This document shows positions 27,965 through 37,304 of a stretch of 64,000 nucleotides of DNA, piece by piece. The number at the start of each line of letters is the position of its first letter. Within the stretch, counting starts at the first letter, position 1. Position numbers and translations under genes: made by a program. The stretch comes from Facklamia miroungae (lineage in GTDB: Bacteria; Bacillota; Bacilli; Lactobacillales; Aerococcaceae): NCBI RefSeq assembly GCF_012396555.1, contig NZ_JAAXPS010000003.1:228645-292644 (forward strand). Direction: 5' to 3'. The notes beneath the pieces are model-generated. The model did no database searches, was not told the DNA's origin, and saw only the letters and a list, made by a program, of their open reading frames with translations.

Positions 27965-28976
27965 GATGCGACTCCTTTGCTTGGTTTGCTTTGGAAAGAT
28001 TGAGTAACCAAGTTTTTTCTGCGCCGGCTTGTTCCATTGACTCCGCAATTAATTGAGCGTGTGTTTGGTCATGAGCCAGAGCAATCACACAGCCGCCCAT
28101 ACCCCCGCCGGTTAATTTAGCACCGAGCGAACCCGCTAACCAAGCCGCATTGACGATATGATCAAGCGACGCATTTGAGACGCCTAATTGGTTGAGGTAA
28201 TAGTGGTTATATGTCATTAAGCGACCAAGTTCTACGGGGTCCTTTTTACGGATGGCTAGGAAGGCTTGGCTTACAAAAGATCCGATCGTTTCCATCGCTG
28301 AGTTGACAAAGGCTGCTTTGCTTTTTCTTAACTGGGCGACATGGTTCACAGCTAATTTGGTTTGTCCAGCTTGGCCTGAATCGGCGACTACGAGATAAGC
28401 CTGCAGATCTAATTCAAAATCACGCGCTTGTTGACTCTTGCGATAAATGATGGATCGATTAGAAGAAGTAACCAAGGTATCAATACCAGAAGTCGATTGA
28501 TGAGCAATGACTTCTGCTTCATTGGTAATCATACGTAAGTGGTAGTCTTTGATTGATTTGCCATAATAGTCACAAACCGCTCGGATGAGGGCTACACTCA
28601 CAGCTGCTGAAGACCCCATGCCACGCTCTTGAGGAATTTCAGATAAAATTTCAATATGGAGCGGGTAGTGTGGGAGATGTTTTGAATCTAATGTTAATTT
28701 TAAGGCCATCTTCAGGTTGTTTAAGTGAGCAGGTGCTTGATCAAAGCGCCCCTTAAAATAAGGACAGTCGATGGTTGAATAAGTAAAGGCACTCGGTGTG
28801 ATCTTTACTTTGACCTGGCACGTTTTAAAAGGGATGGCAATCGCGGGGTAGTCGTAAACCACTGAATGCTCACCCATTAAGATGATTTTAGAATGAGCAT
28901 TTCCAAGTCCCAAATATTTTTTATTTATAGACTCCGATGAGGGAGAAGATTGAGGCTTACCGAATGATTGGTCCAT
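27957..28976 (-). CDS. mvaK1: Mevalonate kinase
   Basis: A 339-residue GHMP kinase, first gene of the lower mevalonate operon. Motifs: SKIILMGEHSVVYDYPAIAI (about 29-48), the ATP loop ERGMGSSAAVSVALIRAV (about 115-132) and TGGGMGGCVIAL (about 288-299). AAAGGAG precedes the ATG. Upstream enzymes (HMG-CoA synthase and reductase) are not in this window. The start is divergent from coaA across 162 bp. Confidence 0.95.
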   Translation of the reverse strand: MDQSFGKPQSSPSSESINKKYLGLGNAHSKIILMGEHSVVYDYPAIAIPFKTCQVKVKITPSAFTYSTIDCPYFKGRFDQAPAHLNNLKMALKLTLDSKHLPHYPLHIEILSEIPQERGMGSSAAVSVALIRAVCDYYGKSIKDYHLRMITNEAEVIAHQSTSGIDTLVTSSNRSIIYRKSQQARDFELDLQAYLVVADSGQAGQTKLAVNHVAQLRKSKAAFVNSAMETIGSFVSQAFLAIRKKDPVELGRLMTYNHYYLNQLGVSNASLDHIVNAAWLAGSLGAKLTGGGMGGCVIALAHDQTHAQLIAESMEQAGAEKTWLLNLSKANQAKESHHV

Positions 28977-29138
28977 GAATTTGCTCCTTTCTCTAAAAGA
29001 TATACATTAATGATAGCGCTTATGCTAAAATAAGAGCCAAAATATGCGCTAAAAAAAATACTGTTTCATTGGAGTATTTTAACATACATTATAAGAAGTT
29101 TGTATTAATTCATTATGAGACTTAAGTAGGAGGTACTT

Positions 29139-30086
29139 ATGTATTTTTCAATTAACGATTATTATGCGACCTATAATCGTAAAGAATGGCAAGCTTTTCA
29201 ATCTGATGACCTAGAGATGATTGCGATTGATAAGCTGGCAAGTTTGGTGTCTATTCAAGATAGACTAACTCAAACGGACGTTCGAGAAATTTATGGCCCC
29301 TTATTACATTATATTGAAGCTGACTTTCAGCATACTATGCAGTATAGCATGGCTAAGCAAAAGTTCTTTTCCATGGGAGAAGTAGACCCTTTTGCTTATC
29401 GTAAGGTGCCATTCATTATTGGCATATCTGGATCGGTTGCAGTTGGCAAATCAACTACCGCTCGGCTACTTCATCAATTGTTGAGTGAAACCTTTCCACG
29501 ACGTAAGGTTGATTTAATCACAACCGATGGTTTTTTGTACCCTAATGAGGTGTTAGAACAAAGAGGAATGCTACACCGTAAAGGCTTTCCCGAATCTTAT
29601 GATATGCCTCTATTGCTTGAATTTATGACCCATATTAAGACGCAGACTTCACCCTTTTCAGTTCCGACATATTCCCATCTGAGTTATGACATCGTCAAAG
29701 GTCAGTATCAAATTATTAATAATCCAGACATATTAATTGTTGAAGGAATTAATGTCCTACAATTACCATCCAATCAACAAATTTACGTCAGTGATTTCTT
29801 TGATTTTTCGATATATATTGATGCAGATCAGGAGTTAATACATCAATGGTTTATTAACCGCTTTTTAGTCCACCTACAAATGGCAAAAAAAGATCCCTCC
29901 AATTATTACCACCAAATGAGTGATATGTCTAAAGAAGAAGCAATTGCTTATGCAGATAATGTTTGGTTGACTATCAACTTGCCGAATTTAATCCAGCATA
30001 TTAAACCCACTCGCTCGAGAGCGGATGTTGTTTTACATAAGTCAGTTAATCATTATATTGATCAAATTCACGTGAGAAAGTATTAG
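29139..30086 (+). CDS. coaA: Type I pantothenate kinase
   Basis: A 315-residue kinase phosphorylating pantothenate, the first step of coenzyme A synthesis. The P-loop GISGSVAVGKSTTARLL lies near residue 95-111, TTDGFLYPN near 129 and the RKGFPESYD block near 147, all typical of bacterial CoaA. The start has a near-perfect TAGGAGGT. The promoter region is shared with divergent mvaK1. Confidence 0.95.
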   Translation: MYFSINDYYATYNRKEWQAFQSDDLEMIAIDKLASLVSIQDRLTQTDVREIYGPLLHYIEADFQHTMQYSMAKQKFFSMGEVDPFAYRKVPFIIGISGSVAVGKSTTARLLHQLLSETFPRRKVDLITTDGFLYPNEVLEQRGMLHRKGFPESYDMPLLLEFMTHIKTQTSPFSVPTYSHLSYDIVKGQYQIINNPDILIVEGINVLQLPSNQQIYVSDFFDFSIYIDADQELIHQWFINRFLVHLQMAKKDPSNYYHQMSDMSKEEAIAYADNVWLTINLPNLIQHIKPTRSRADVVLHKSVNHYIDQIHVRKY

Positions 30087-30118
30087 AACGAAGTGGCGTA
30101 AGGTAAATGATCTTTCGA

Positions 30119-30154
30119 AAAAAACGAACAAAAAGCATAAAGTCCGAATAAAAA
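30119..30154. promoter_or_regulatory. Possible PurBox pair upstream of guaA
   Basis: AAAAACGAACAAAA (30119-30132) and AGTCCGAATAAAA (30141-30153) each resemble the PurR box of lactococci and streptococci (AWWWCCGAACWWT) with one or two mismatches. They lie in tandem about 80-110 bp before guaA. Position and gene fit, but the match is imperfect. Confidence 0.35.
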
Positions 30155-30229
30155 TATGGAAAAAGATTCTTTCATTCGTTCAAGCATGTTAGAATGGAAG
30201 CAAGATATTAAAAATGTAGGAGGAATACA

Positions 30230-31213
30230 ATGGTAGAAATTAGAAGACCTGAAGCTATGGAACGCATTTCAAGCCGAGAAATGGCGGAGAAATTTATTGA
30301 AGAGCAAATGACCTTGATCAAAGAGCAAGTAGGCGACAAGAAAGTTCTGTTAGCACTATCGGGAGGCGTGGATTCCTCTGTCGTAGCCGCTTTATTAATT
30401 AAAGCAATTGGCAAGCAATTAATTTGTGTCCATGTAAACCATGGTTTATTACGTAAGGGCGAACCTGAACAAGTGATTGAAGTCTTTAAGAATCAGATGG
30501 ATGCCAATTTAATCTATCGTGATTGTACAGATCGCTTCTTAGATAAATTAGCAGGCATAACTGATCCTGAAGAAAAACGGATGATCATTGGGAATGAGTT
30601 TATTGAGGTCTTTGCTGAAGAAGCGCGCAAACTAGATGGTGTCGATTTCTTGGCCCAAGGAACAATTTGGCCAGATATTTTAGAAAGTGAAGACGGCATC
30701 AAGGCCCATCATAATGCAGGTGGCCTACCTGAAGATTTAGACTTTGAATTAGTTGAACCAGTACGGATTCTTTTCAAGGATGAAGTCCGTATGGTTGGTG
30801 AAGCATTAGGATTACCAAGTGGTATGGTTTACCGTCAACCTTTCCCAGGACCTGGTTTAGGGGTTCGTTGTCTTGGAGCGATCACTAGAGATCGCTTAGA
30901 AGCAGTCAGAGAGTCTGACGCTATCTTACGTGAAGAGTTCGCTAAGCATGGTTTAGCTGAAAAAGTATGGCAATACTTCACCATCGTGCCTGATTTTAAA
31001 TCTACTGGCATCAAAGATGGCAAACGTACCTATGACTGGCCAGTCATTGTGCGTGCAGTCAATACCAAGGATGCCATGTCTGCTACCGTTGAGAATATTC
31101 CATTTGAATTAATGCAACACCTTGTTGACCGCATTACCCATGAAGTGCCAGGTGTGAGCCGTGTGCTTTATGACTTCACACCAAAGCCTACAGGAACCAT
31201 TGAGTGGGAATAG
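30230..31213 (+). CDS. guaA: GMP synthase, ATP-pyrophosphatase/dimerisation half only
   Basis: A 327-residue enzyme aminating XMP to GMP. It carries the PP-loop LALSGGVDSSVVAALL (about 42-57), VNHGLLRKGEPEQV, AQGTIWPDILES and the C-terminal dimerisation domain ending KPTGTIEWE. Ordinary GuaA is about 510-525 residues with an N-terminal glutamine amidotransferase domain. That domain is absent: a strong TAGGAGG ribosome binding site sits right before this start, and nothing upstream encodes it. So ammonia must be used directly or come from a separate subunit. The 3' end is the target of the genomic island; the last codons (GAGTGGGAATAG) are the attachment core. Confidence 0.92.
   Translation: MVEIRRPEAMERISSREMAEKFIEEQMTLIKEQVGDKKVLLALSGGVDSSVVAALLIKAIGKQLICVHVNHGLLRKGEPEQVIEVFKNQMDANLIYRDCTDRFLDKLAGITDPEEKRMIIGNEFIEVFAEEARKLDGVDFLAQGTIWPDILESEDGIKAHHNAGGLPEDLDFELVEPVRILFKDEVRMVGEALGLPSGMVYRQPFPGPGLGVRCLGAITRDRLEAVRESDAILREEFAKHGLAEKVWQYFTIVPDFKSTGIKDGKRTYDWPVIVRAVNTKDAMSATVENIPFELMQHLVDRITHEVPGVSRVLYDFTPKPTGTIEWE
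31202..31212 (+). repeat. Attachment core 1 (left end, at the guaA stop codon)
   Basis: GAGTGGGAATA overlaps the last three codons of guaA. The same 11 bases recur at 37215, 46807 and 49265, and as GAGTGGGAGTA at 50638, all on the + strand. The guaA 3' end is an established integration hotspot for genomic islands. Confidence 0.85.
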
Positions 31214-31260
31214 TTAAATAGAATAACTTAATAAATAATGCAAAAGGCTTACAGAAAGAG

Positions 31261-31299
31261 ACACCATAGAGATCTGAATAAAGATCTATGGTGTTTTTT
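31261..31299 (+). terminator. Terminator downstream of guaA
   Basis: ACACCATAGA-GA-TCT pairs with AGATC-TATGGTGT and is followed by six T residues. It lies 48 bp after guaA, inside the island, so the island supplies the terminator. Confidence 0.85.
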
Positions 31300-31572
31300 A
31301 ATGCAAGTATTTATTTTAAACTTAGATTTTTTAAGAAAGGAAGATAGTCCGCTGAACAAATACTAAAGATACAGAATATCTTAGCAAAAAAAGCGTATTA
31401 ATAAATGCTAAAGAATTTGCAAACTTGGATGAAATTGAGAAGTTGATTAAAGAAATTTGTAAATAAGTATAGTTTGGAACGTTTGAACAGTGATTTAAAC
31501 AAAGCACAGGAGATTTTAGATTGGAATCTCCTATGCTTTGTTTAAGTCTATATTATATTTTGCACAAATATT
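31300..31572. other. Non-coding stretch with a gene-tail remnant
   Basis: No intact gene. An open stretch without start codon (about 31353-31466, + strand) encodes a 37-residue tail ending EKLIKEICK and then stops, probably the last part of a lost gene. A long inverted repeat follows at 31495-31545. Confidence 0.5.
31495..31545. repeat. Long inverted repeat, 21-bp arms
   Basis: Arms at 31495-31515 and 31525-31545 pair with one mismatch around a 9-base loop. There is no long T run on the + strand after it. It could be a terminator for the decayed tail, a small RNA hairpin or a former element end. Confidence 0.7.
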
Positions 31573-32197
31573 TTAAAGGTTCTGCTTCAAATTATCTTGC
31601 CCTGATAATTCATGTAAACTTAAGGCCCTACTTAAGGAGGGAATATGATTATCATTCTTTACATTAAATTCAGCAATTCCCTTGCGGAAATAAAGTAATC
31701 CAAGAAACATAAGGGTGTTATCTTTTATACTTAGTTGGTTGGATTGATTTGCATAGGCTAAGGCTTTCTTGTGAAGGCCTTAGCCTATGGAAGGTATAGG
31801 ATAGGTTGAAAATAATTCTAAGCCTTAAATTTATATTTGTTTCATCCAGGTGGTCTAGAGAAAAGAGCAGGATGTCTTGGCAGGAATCAATTCTTCCAAG
31901 CTTATTTTCTAATAAGGTAATATTCATTAGCTATCTTATATTCAATCTCTTTTTTTACTTCGAAAAATTTATCTTGATTATCAAGTCTAAAATTTAATAG
32001 GATTAGGTTTAAATCTTTTTTAATACAAGGGAAAGGACTTCTAAGGTAATTTGATTGGGCAAGACCTTTCCATTTTCAATTTTTCTCAGGGTATCTGTAG
32101 AAAGTAAAGCTAAATTATCTATGTCTTTTTGAGTATAGCCCATATCCTTTCTTTTATTACAAATATAATTGCCAAAGGCTGTCAGATTATAGTACAT
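31573..32197 (-). pseudogene. Broken XRE/TPR (Rgg- or PlcR-like) transcription regulator
   Basis: The minus strand begins MYYNLTAFGNYICNKRKDMG with an XRE helix-turn-helix (YTQKDIDNLALLSTDTLRKIENGK) and hits a stop after 62 residues. Other frames continue with matching helical-repeat sequence (LDHLDETNINLRLRIIFNLS; then MFLGLLYFRKGIAEFNVKND to the final stop at 31573). So one gene of about 200 residues has been split by frameshifts. Such regulators often sense a peptide and control a neighbouring transporter, which here is the ABC cassette to the right. A 16-bp palindrome lies 19 bp before its start. Confidence 0.7.
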
Positions 32198-32215
32198 ACC
32201 AAGATTCCTACTAAT

Positions 32216-32231
32216 CCCGACTTAAGTCGGG
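32216..32231. promoter_or_regulatory. Perfect 16-bp palindrome, candidate operator
   Basis: CCCGACTTAAGTCGGG lies between the divergent XRE regulator and the transporter cassette, followed by A/T-rich promoter-like sequence (TATATTATATTATG). The location fits an operator for the broken regulator; a short terminator is the alternative. Confidence 0.55.
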
Positions 32232-32310
32232 TTTATTTTATTTTAGTATATTATATTATGTTTAGTGAGTTTAGTAAGCTGGTAAATTTAAAAAAGGAGA
32301 AGATCAAGCA

Positions 32311-32644
32311 ATGAAAAAGTTATTAATATATTTTGCTTGAAGCGTAAATCAAAAAAAACGGAAAAAAAGTAAGAGCGGATAATAAAGTTAATAAGGAAGA
32401 TATCGTATATTTTATTTATTCAACACTGTATATATCTTCGGTTTCATTAATAATGATCTCTGCTGGGGTTTATATTGTTGATTTAATAAAGAATTCTCAT
32501 TTAATAATAGATTCATTTAAAAATATAATGGTAGATTTGAGAAATGCGAATATAAAAATAGGATTAGCAAACTTAATGAATTTGTTTATTAAACTGACGC
32601 CATTGATTATACTTGGATTCACGGTTTTAAAATCAATACTATAG
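32311..32644 (+). pseudogene. Small membrane protein broken by two single-base deletions
   Basis: AAAAAGGAG precedes ATG 32311, which encodes MKKLLIYFA and stops. Adding one T at GCTTGAAG and one A in the following A run restores a single frame of about 110 residues: a basic segment (LKRKSKKTEKK), then two or three hydrophobic segments (VYFIYSTLYISSVSLIM; LTPLIILGFTVLKSIL). Both breaks are at homopolymer or near-homopolymer sites, so real decay and sequencing error are both possible. It precedes the ABC genes and may have been part of their cassette. Confidence 0.55.
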
Positions 32645-32775
32645 TCAATAATATTAATAATAGGGAAACTTAAAAAGGAAAGTAGTTGTGAAGATATATG
32701 ATTATTAAATTAAGGATTATTAAAAAATAATAATCTTAAAATAAAAATTTTTAAATTTTAGAAAGGTTGACTATA

Positions 32776-33441
32776 ATGATTAAATTCGAAAATATAAGTA
32801 AAGAGTTTACATCAAATGGAAATTCCCAAATGGTACTATCAAACATAAATTTAAGAGTTAAAGAAAAAGATTTTATTACAATTATTGGTAAGTCAGGCTC
32901 AGGAAAAACCACATTAATTAATTTGATAGGGTTAATAGAAAAACCTACTAGTGGAAGCATCTATTTCGAGTCAAAAGAAATAAATTTTAAGAAAGAGAAA
33001 GAAGTTGAGGAATTAAGGGGCAATTATGTAAGTTTTATATTTCAAAATGCAAATTTGATAAGTAGTCTAAATCCAATAGAAAATATAATGTTAGGAATGA
33101 ATAAGGAAAAAAATAAAGATAAAAAAATGAAAATAGCTAAAAAATTATTAGAAGATGTAGGATTAAAAGGAAAAGAAATGGCCAAAATTAACAATTTGTC
33201 AGGAGGCGAACAACAAAGGGTTTCAGTAGCAAGGGCACTTGCAAATTCTCCCAAAATATTAATTTGTGACGAACCTACAGGCTCATTAGACAAAAAAACT
33301 GGAGAAACAATAATAGAATTAATAATATCTATTTGGAAAGAGACTGAAATGTCTTTAATTGTAGTAACCCATGATCAGGACTTAGCAAATCTAGGACAAC
33401 GTAAATTAGAACTGGATGAAGGTGAACTTAATGAACTCTAG
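32776..33441 (+). CDS. ABC transporter ATPase (MacB/FtsE-like)
   Basis: A 221-residue ATPase. Walker A IGKSGSGKTTLINLIG (about 37-52), Q-loop FIFQNANLI (about 87), signature NLSGGEQQRVSVARAL (about 141), Walker B LICDEPTGSLD (about 164) and switch VTHDQDLA (about 201). CDEPTGSLD and the short length place it in the MacB/LolD/FtsE group that works with FtsX-type permeases in export or immunity. I start at ATG 32776, ten bases after GAAAGG; the upstream TTG is too close. Overlaps the permease gene. Confidence 0.88.
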   Translation: MIKFENISKEFTSNGNSQMVLSNINLRVKEKDFITIIGKSGSGKTTLINLIGLIEKPTSGSIYFESKEINFKKEKEVEELRGNYVSFIFQNANLISSLNPIENIMLGMNKEKNKDKKMKIAKKLLEDVGLKGKEMAKINNLSGGEQQRVSVARALANSPKILICDEPTGSLDKKTGETIIELIISIWKETEMSLIVVTHDQDLANLGQRKLELDEGELNEL

Positions 33442-35755
33442 AGAATTATTTAAATTGTATTTTTCTAAACAGTTGACTGAGAATAAAAGTATACTTTTAC
33501 TAGTTGTAATATCATTGATTATTGGTTTTTCAATTTCTATCTTTGTTCCCATTATTAGCTATAACCAAAATAAAGCAATAACTAATAATGTGGATAAAAT
33601 TAATGGCGGAGATATTAAGATAGAAGGTAATATGATATTAGAGGATATAAAAGCTGAATTATTTAAAATTGATAGTAATGCTGAAATAATAAAGAATAAT
33701 GTTATGGGTTCAGTTATAAAGGAAAAAAAAGATAATAAGTTTATTTTTGATTTATTAATTGGAGATTATAAATTAAATGAAGATGAAATAATTCTGGCTG
33801 GAAATACAGCTGATTATTTTGGTTATAAACGAGGTGATGAAATTGAAATATTAGTTAATAATGGGTATAAGAAATTTACAATAAATGGTATAGAAAATAT
33901 AAGTTCTGGAGTCACAAGTCAAGCTGAATTTATAGGATATGGTAAAATTAATCAAAACCATTTATCTGAAAAGGCAGGGGAGCCAAATTTAATTATTATC
34001 AATTCTAAATCTGTAGATATAATTAAAGATAAATTTGAAAACAAATTCCCAAATCTTAAATTAACAACAATAGAAGATGCGAGAAAAGATCAGGAAGATT
34101 CTATTAAGATGCAAAGTGTAGCAATGAATTTATTAAATGTGATGGGTTATATTCTAATGATGTCTGTTTTAGCAGGAACTATAATGATGTTTCTAATAAA
34201 ATACAGAAGGGACATTTCAATATTAAAACTTTTATTTATAAAAAACACAGTAATTAATAGAGCTATTTTTATAGAATTTTTTAGTATTGGTATAGTTTCA
34301 CTTGTTTTATCCTTACCAATATCATTTATTGCTCAGCAAATAATAACCAATTCTTTAGGGATACAAAATACGGGTATAAATAGTCAAATTTTAATATTAA
34401 TATTTAGAGGTTTTATCATAAACTTCTTTTTACTTATGATTACTGTAAAAGTATTGTCTTCTGCAGCTGGAGCGATTTCTCCCATGAGTTTATTAAATAA
34501 GGATTATACAGATCTATTTAAAAAAATCAAACGGCTGGGAATTATTTTACTACCTTTGATTTTAGTTTCCATGTTTTTATATGGAGTTTTTTCTGGAGAA
34601 AATATGTTATTGCTAAGTTTTTTTATGATCCTAGTATTAATGTCAATATTACTTTTGATGTTATTATTGATGTTTTTTATTTTAACTAAAATACCAGTTA
34701 AGAATGAAGTTTTAAATTATACTAGCAAGACTTTCAGAAATGAAAAAGGTATAAATATATTATTAATATTAAACACTACTCTTCTTTTGATTTTTTTTTT
34801 AATAGGATTTAAATTTCCTAATTTTTTAAAATTAACCTATGATGAAAAACTAGAAAATGATATCCCTTATAATAACATGATAGCAAGCGAAGATTTAGAT
34901 AATATAGCGATAGAACTAAAAGAGAAGCTTGATGGGGATAAAACTTTTACTTTGTTTTCCAGTGAGGATGGTTTAATGGTTTTTGAAGACAAAATCGTAG
35001 ATATTTTTGAGGTTGGTGTGGACATAAAAAATTATAACAATAAATTCAAAGTAATAGAGGGAGAAGATTTAATTGAAACAGAAAAAGATGGAATACTAAT
35101 ATCCGAAGATTTTAAATCCAAAGAAGGTTTAAAGATAAATGATGAAATTCAAATTGTAACTCAAGAAAAGATATCAAAACATTATATTAGAGGCATTTAT
35201 GATAATGGAACTATAAACTCCAATTGGATTTTAAAACCTAAGATTGATAAAGAAAATTCAATGATTCTTTTAAAAACTGATAAAGAAATTTCAGAGTTAG
35301 AAATTTCAAATGCTGTTATAGCAAGTCTTGATCAGGTGGGGCAAGCTATGCTGAAGAAAGCAGATGAATTTTTGCGGGGTTTTAGATATATATGTTTAAT
35401 TTTTAGTGGAAGTGCTTTATTATTCAATGTTTTGTTGATGATGTCAAACGGTAGTATGAAGATGAGAGATTTTACGATTATTAGAGCTTTATCAAAGAAA
35501 GATAGTTTTATTAAAATTTCTACAGTAATTAATTTCTTATATGCTACTATCCTTTCTTCAGTGTGTGCGGTTACAACTTATTGGCTAGTAGGACAGTTTG
35601 TTTTTAAAATTATCCTTGACTTAGAGATGGTTTTAGATAATAAAACTGTCATTATGACTATAGTTCTTTCTGTAATTTTCAATTTTATAACTTATTCTCA
35701 AATGTTCTTTAGAACAAGTAAATTTATTGATTATAATATATTAAGGTCTGATTGA
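33431..35755 (+). CDS. FtsX-family ABC transporter permease
   Basis: A 774-residue membrane protein with an N-terminal transmembrane segment, an extracellular domain (about 45-230), a three-helix FtsX block (about 240-350), further helices to about 460, a second extracellular domain (about 480-630) and a final FtsX block ending at the C-terminus. This duplicated layout is that of large export or peptide-resistance permeases. AAGGTG lies seven bases before ATG 33431. It overlaps the ATPase gene by 11 bp. The substrate is unknown; a bacteriocin or antimicrobial peptide is a reasonable guess from the neighbours. Confidence 0.82.
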   Translation: MNSRELFKLYFSKQLTENKSILLLVVISLIIGFSISIFVPIISYNQNKAITNNVDKINGGDIKIEGNMILEDIKAELFKIDSNAEIIKNNVMGSVIKEKKDNKFIFDLLIGDYKLNEDEIILAGNTADYFGYKRGDEIEILVNNGYKKFTINGIENISSGVTSQAEFIGYGKINQNHLSEKAGEPNLIIINSKSVDIIKDKFENKFPNLKLTTIEDARKDQEDSIKMQSVAMNLLNVMGYILMMSVLAGTIMMFLIKYRRDISILKLLFIKNTVINRAIFIEFFSIGIVSLVLSLPISFIAQQIITNSLGIQNTGINSQILILIFRGFIINFFLLMITVKVLSSAAGAISPMSLLNKDYTDLFKKIKRLGIILLPLILVSMFLYGVFSGENMLLLSFFMILVLMSILLLMLLLMFFILTKIPVKNEVLNYTSKTFRNEKGINILLILNTTLLLIFFLIGFKFPNFLKLTYDEKLENDIPYNNMIASEDLDNIAIELKEKLDGDKTFTLFSSEDGLMVFEDKIVDIFEVGVDIKNYNNKFKVIEGEDLIETEKDGILISEDFKSKEGLKINDEIQIVTQEKISKHYIRGIYDNGTINSNWILKPKIDKENSMILLKTDKEISELEISNAVIASLDQVGQAMLKKADEFLRGFRYICLIFSGSALLFNVLLMMSNGSMKMRDFTIIRALSKKDSFIKISTVINFLYATILSSVCAVTTYWLVGQFVFKIILDLEMVLDNKTVIMTIVLSVIFNFITYSQMFFRTSKFIDYNILRSD

Positions 35756-36620
35756 TGGATACAGTTTTAAGATTATTTAAAAGGATTTTAATTGGCATAA
35801 CATTATTAGTTATATCATTTATTCTTGCAATACTAATAAAGGTGATAATTATTTTAATAATTTCTGTATCACCGGCTATTGGAAGTAAAGAAGATATTAT
35901 TGTTTTTATAAGTAAATTGACAAACTCTACTATCTTAGTGTTTCTGCCTTCGATATTACTAAGTTTTGTTTGTTCAATTTATTTAAATAAATTTGAAGAA
36001 AAAACATATGAATTGATAAAATTTGAAACTAATAAGATTATTATTACAGGTTTATTAGCATTATCAATGATATCTATTATTATTTTAATAGATGTGTTAA
36101 TTTTTAGGAGTAGTATTATTGCAAACAAAGCTGAGTGGAAAATAGGAATACTACTTATAGTATTTCTTTTTCAATCTATAGGTGAAGAATTACTGTTTAG
36201 GAGTGTATTGTATGAGGAATTAAAAGCTAATTTTTCTAAATTTTTTTTACTGCTAATAAGTTCATTATTATTTATTTTATTACATCTAGGGTATCCAAAC
36301 TTTGGTTTAATACCAGCAGTTTATTTATTTATATAATCTGTAATTGCATCCTATATATATGATCATGCTGGAATCTATGGAGCAAGTGTCTTTCACTGGT
36401 TATGGAACTTTGCATAGATTTGTATATTTCTATTCCAGTAAGTGGAATAATTAGAGGTGATTTAGGAAGATTCAAACTAATTAATCCTAATATTAATTTA
36501 GGATTTGCTCTAGAAGGAAGTTTTATAAATATTTTAGTTCAGATTTTTGTATTTTTTCTTTTAGTAATAATAGAGAGGATGATTTTAAATGGAAAGAAAT
36601 TGTTTGAGATGCGGCACTAA
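35755..36620 (+). pseudogene. CPBP-family (CAAX protease/bacteriocin-processing) membrane protein, broken
   Basis: The gene starts at ATG 35755, which shares the A of the permease TGA stop. It has the CPBP motif GEELLFRSVLYEEL (glutamate pair and Arg) and then the LLHLGYPNFG histidine motif. An in-frame TAA at 36334 interrupts it; the same frame resumes SVIASYIYDHAGIYGASVFH, carrying the second histidine region. A one-base loss at GCATAG shifts it again, and the last 70 residues continue in another frame to 36620. CPBP proteins are intramembrane proteases, often linked to bacteriocin processing or immunity. This one should be inactive unless the breaks are sequencing errors. Confidence 0.75.
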
Positions 36621-36798
36621 AATGATTCCTGGTTACAAATTAAAGTTAAATTTTAAAGTTTATGATATTATAGTTACCAAAATTAATAAAAAATTTTTTA
36701 GAAAAGTTGATAAGCCAAGTGTAAGTATTTGTCCTTCATGTGGAGAAATTTCACTGTATTTAAAAAATGTTAAAGATATACAAAAAAATGGTTTTTGA
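36589..36798 (+). CDS. Small zinc-ribbon protein, 69 aa
   Basis: Two metal-binding pairs, CLRC (residues 5-8) and CPSC (about 48-51), flank a basic segment. Similar short zinc-ribbon proteins often accompany bacteriocin or immunity cassettes but have no established role. GAGAGG upstream of the ATG. It overlaps the end of the broken CPBP gene. Confidence 0.6.
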   Translation: MERNCLRCGTKMIPGYKLKLNFKVYDIIVTKINKKFFRKVDKPSVSICPSCGEISLYLKNVKDIQKNGF

Positions 36799-37214
36799 TT
36801 TATTTGATTTAATAAACGAATTATAGTTTTAGAATACATGTAAAGATATTCAATATAAATTATAAAACTGGATAGGCTATCTTAGTGTAAAATAGTTGTA
36901 GGACAAGAAAACAAAAAATATAGAGAATATCGTTCCCTATGATATTAGGATTAATTCAGAATGTAAATAGTATTGAGATGATACAGCACAGAGGAACCTT
37001 ATTGAATTTAATGGGGAAATTATGAAATTCTAAAGGGAATTAAATTATTTTTATTAGGATGGTCTATATTATTATGTCTGTTTAATTGGAACTGGGACTG
37101 GAACGGGTAAAAGAAATTGAAAATACACCTAAATCACACGCACAGAACAGAAATGAACTGCTAAATAATAGCTGATTTGAAAGCTTTACTATATAGTTGA
37201 TGGTATAAAATAAA

Positions 37215-37225
37215 GAGTGGGAATA
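37215..37225 (+). repeat. Attachment core 2
   Basis: GAGTGGGAATA, identical to the last bases of guaA and in the same orientation. It separates the ABC/CPBP module from the restriction-Kiwa module. Confidence 0.75.
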
Positions 37226-37274
37226 AAAAATTATAAAAGCATACTTTAAATTTTGATTTTTAGTATTTTATTAT

Positions 37275-37304
37275 AAGCTCTGGTCATTATGATTAGAGCT
37301 TTTG
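37275..37304 (+). terminator. Terminator-like hairpin
   Basis: AAGCTCT (37275-37281) pairs with AGAGCTT (37295-37301), and the GGTCAT/ATGATT loop can extend it. Followed by a short T run. Confidence 0.55.

Noticed and set aside
29058..29083. Hairpin (AAAATACT with AGTATTTT) between mvaK1 and coaA as a terminator
   Set aside because: It lies between divergent genes, where no transcript should end, and is a weak all-A/T stem.
32311..32340. MKKLLIYFA as a signalling peptide for the neighbouring TPR regulator
   Set aside because: It is too short for known short hydrophobic peptides, and restoring two bases makes it the start of a longer membrane protein.
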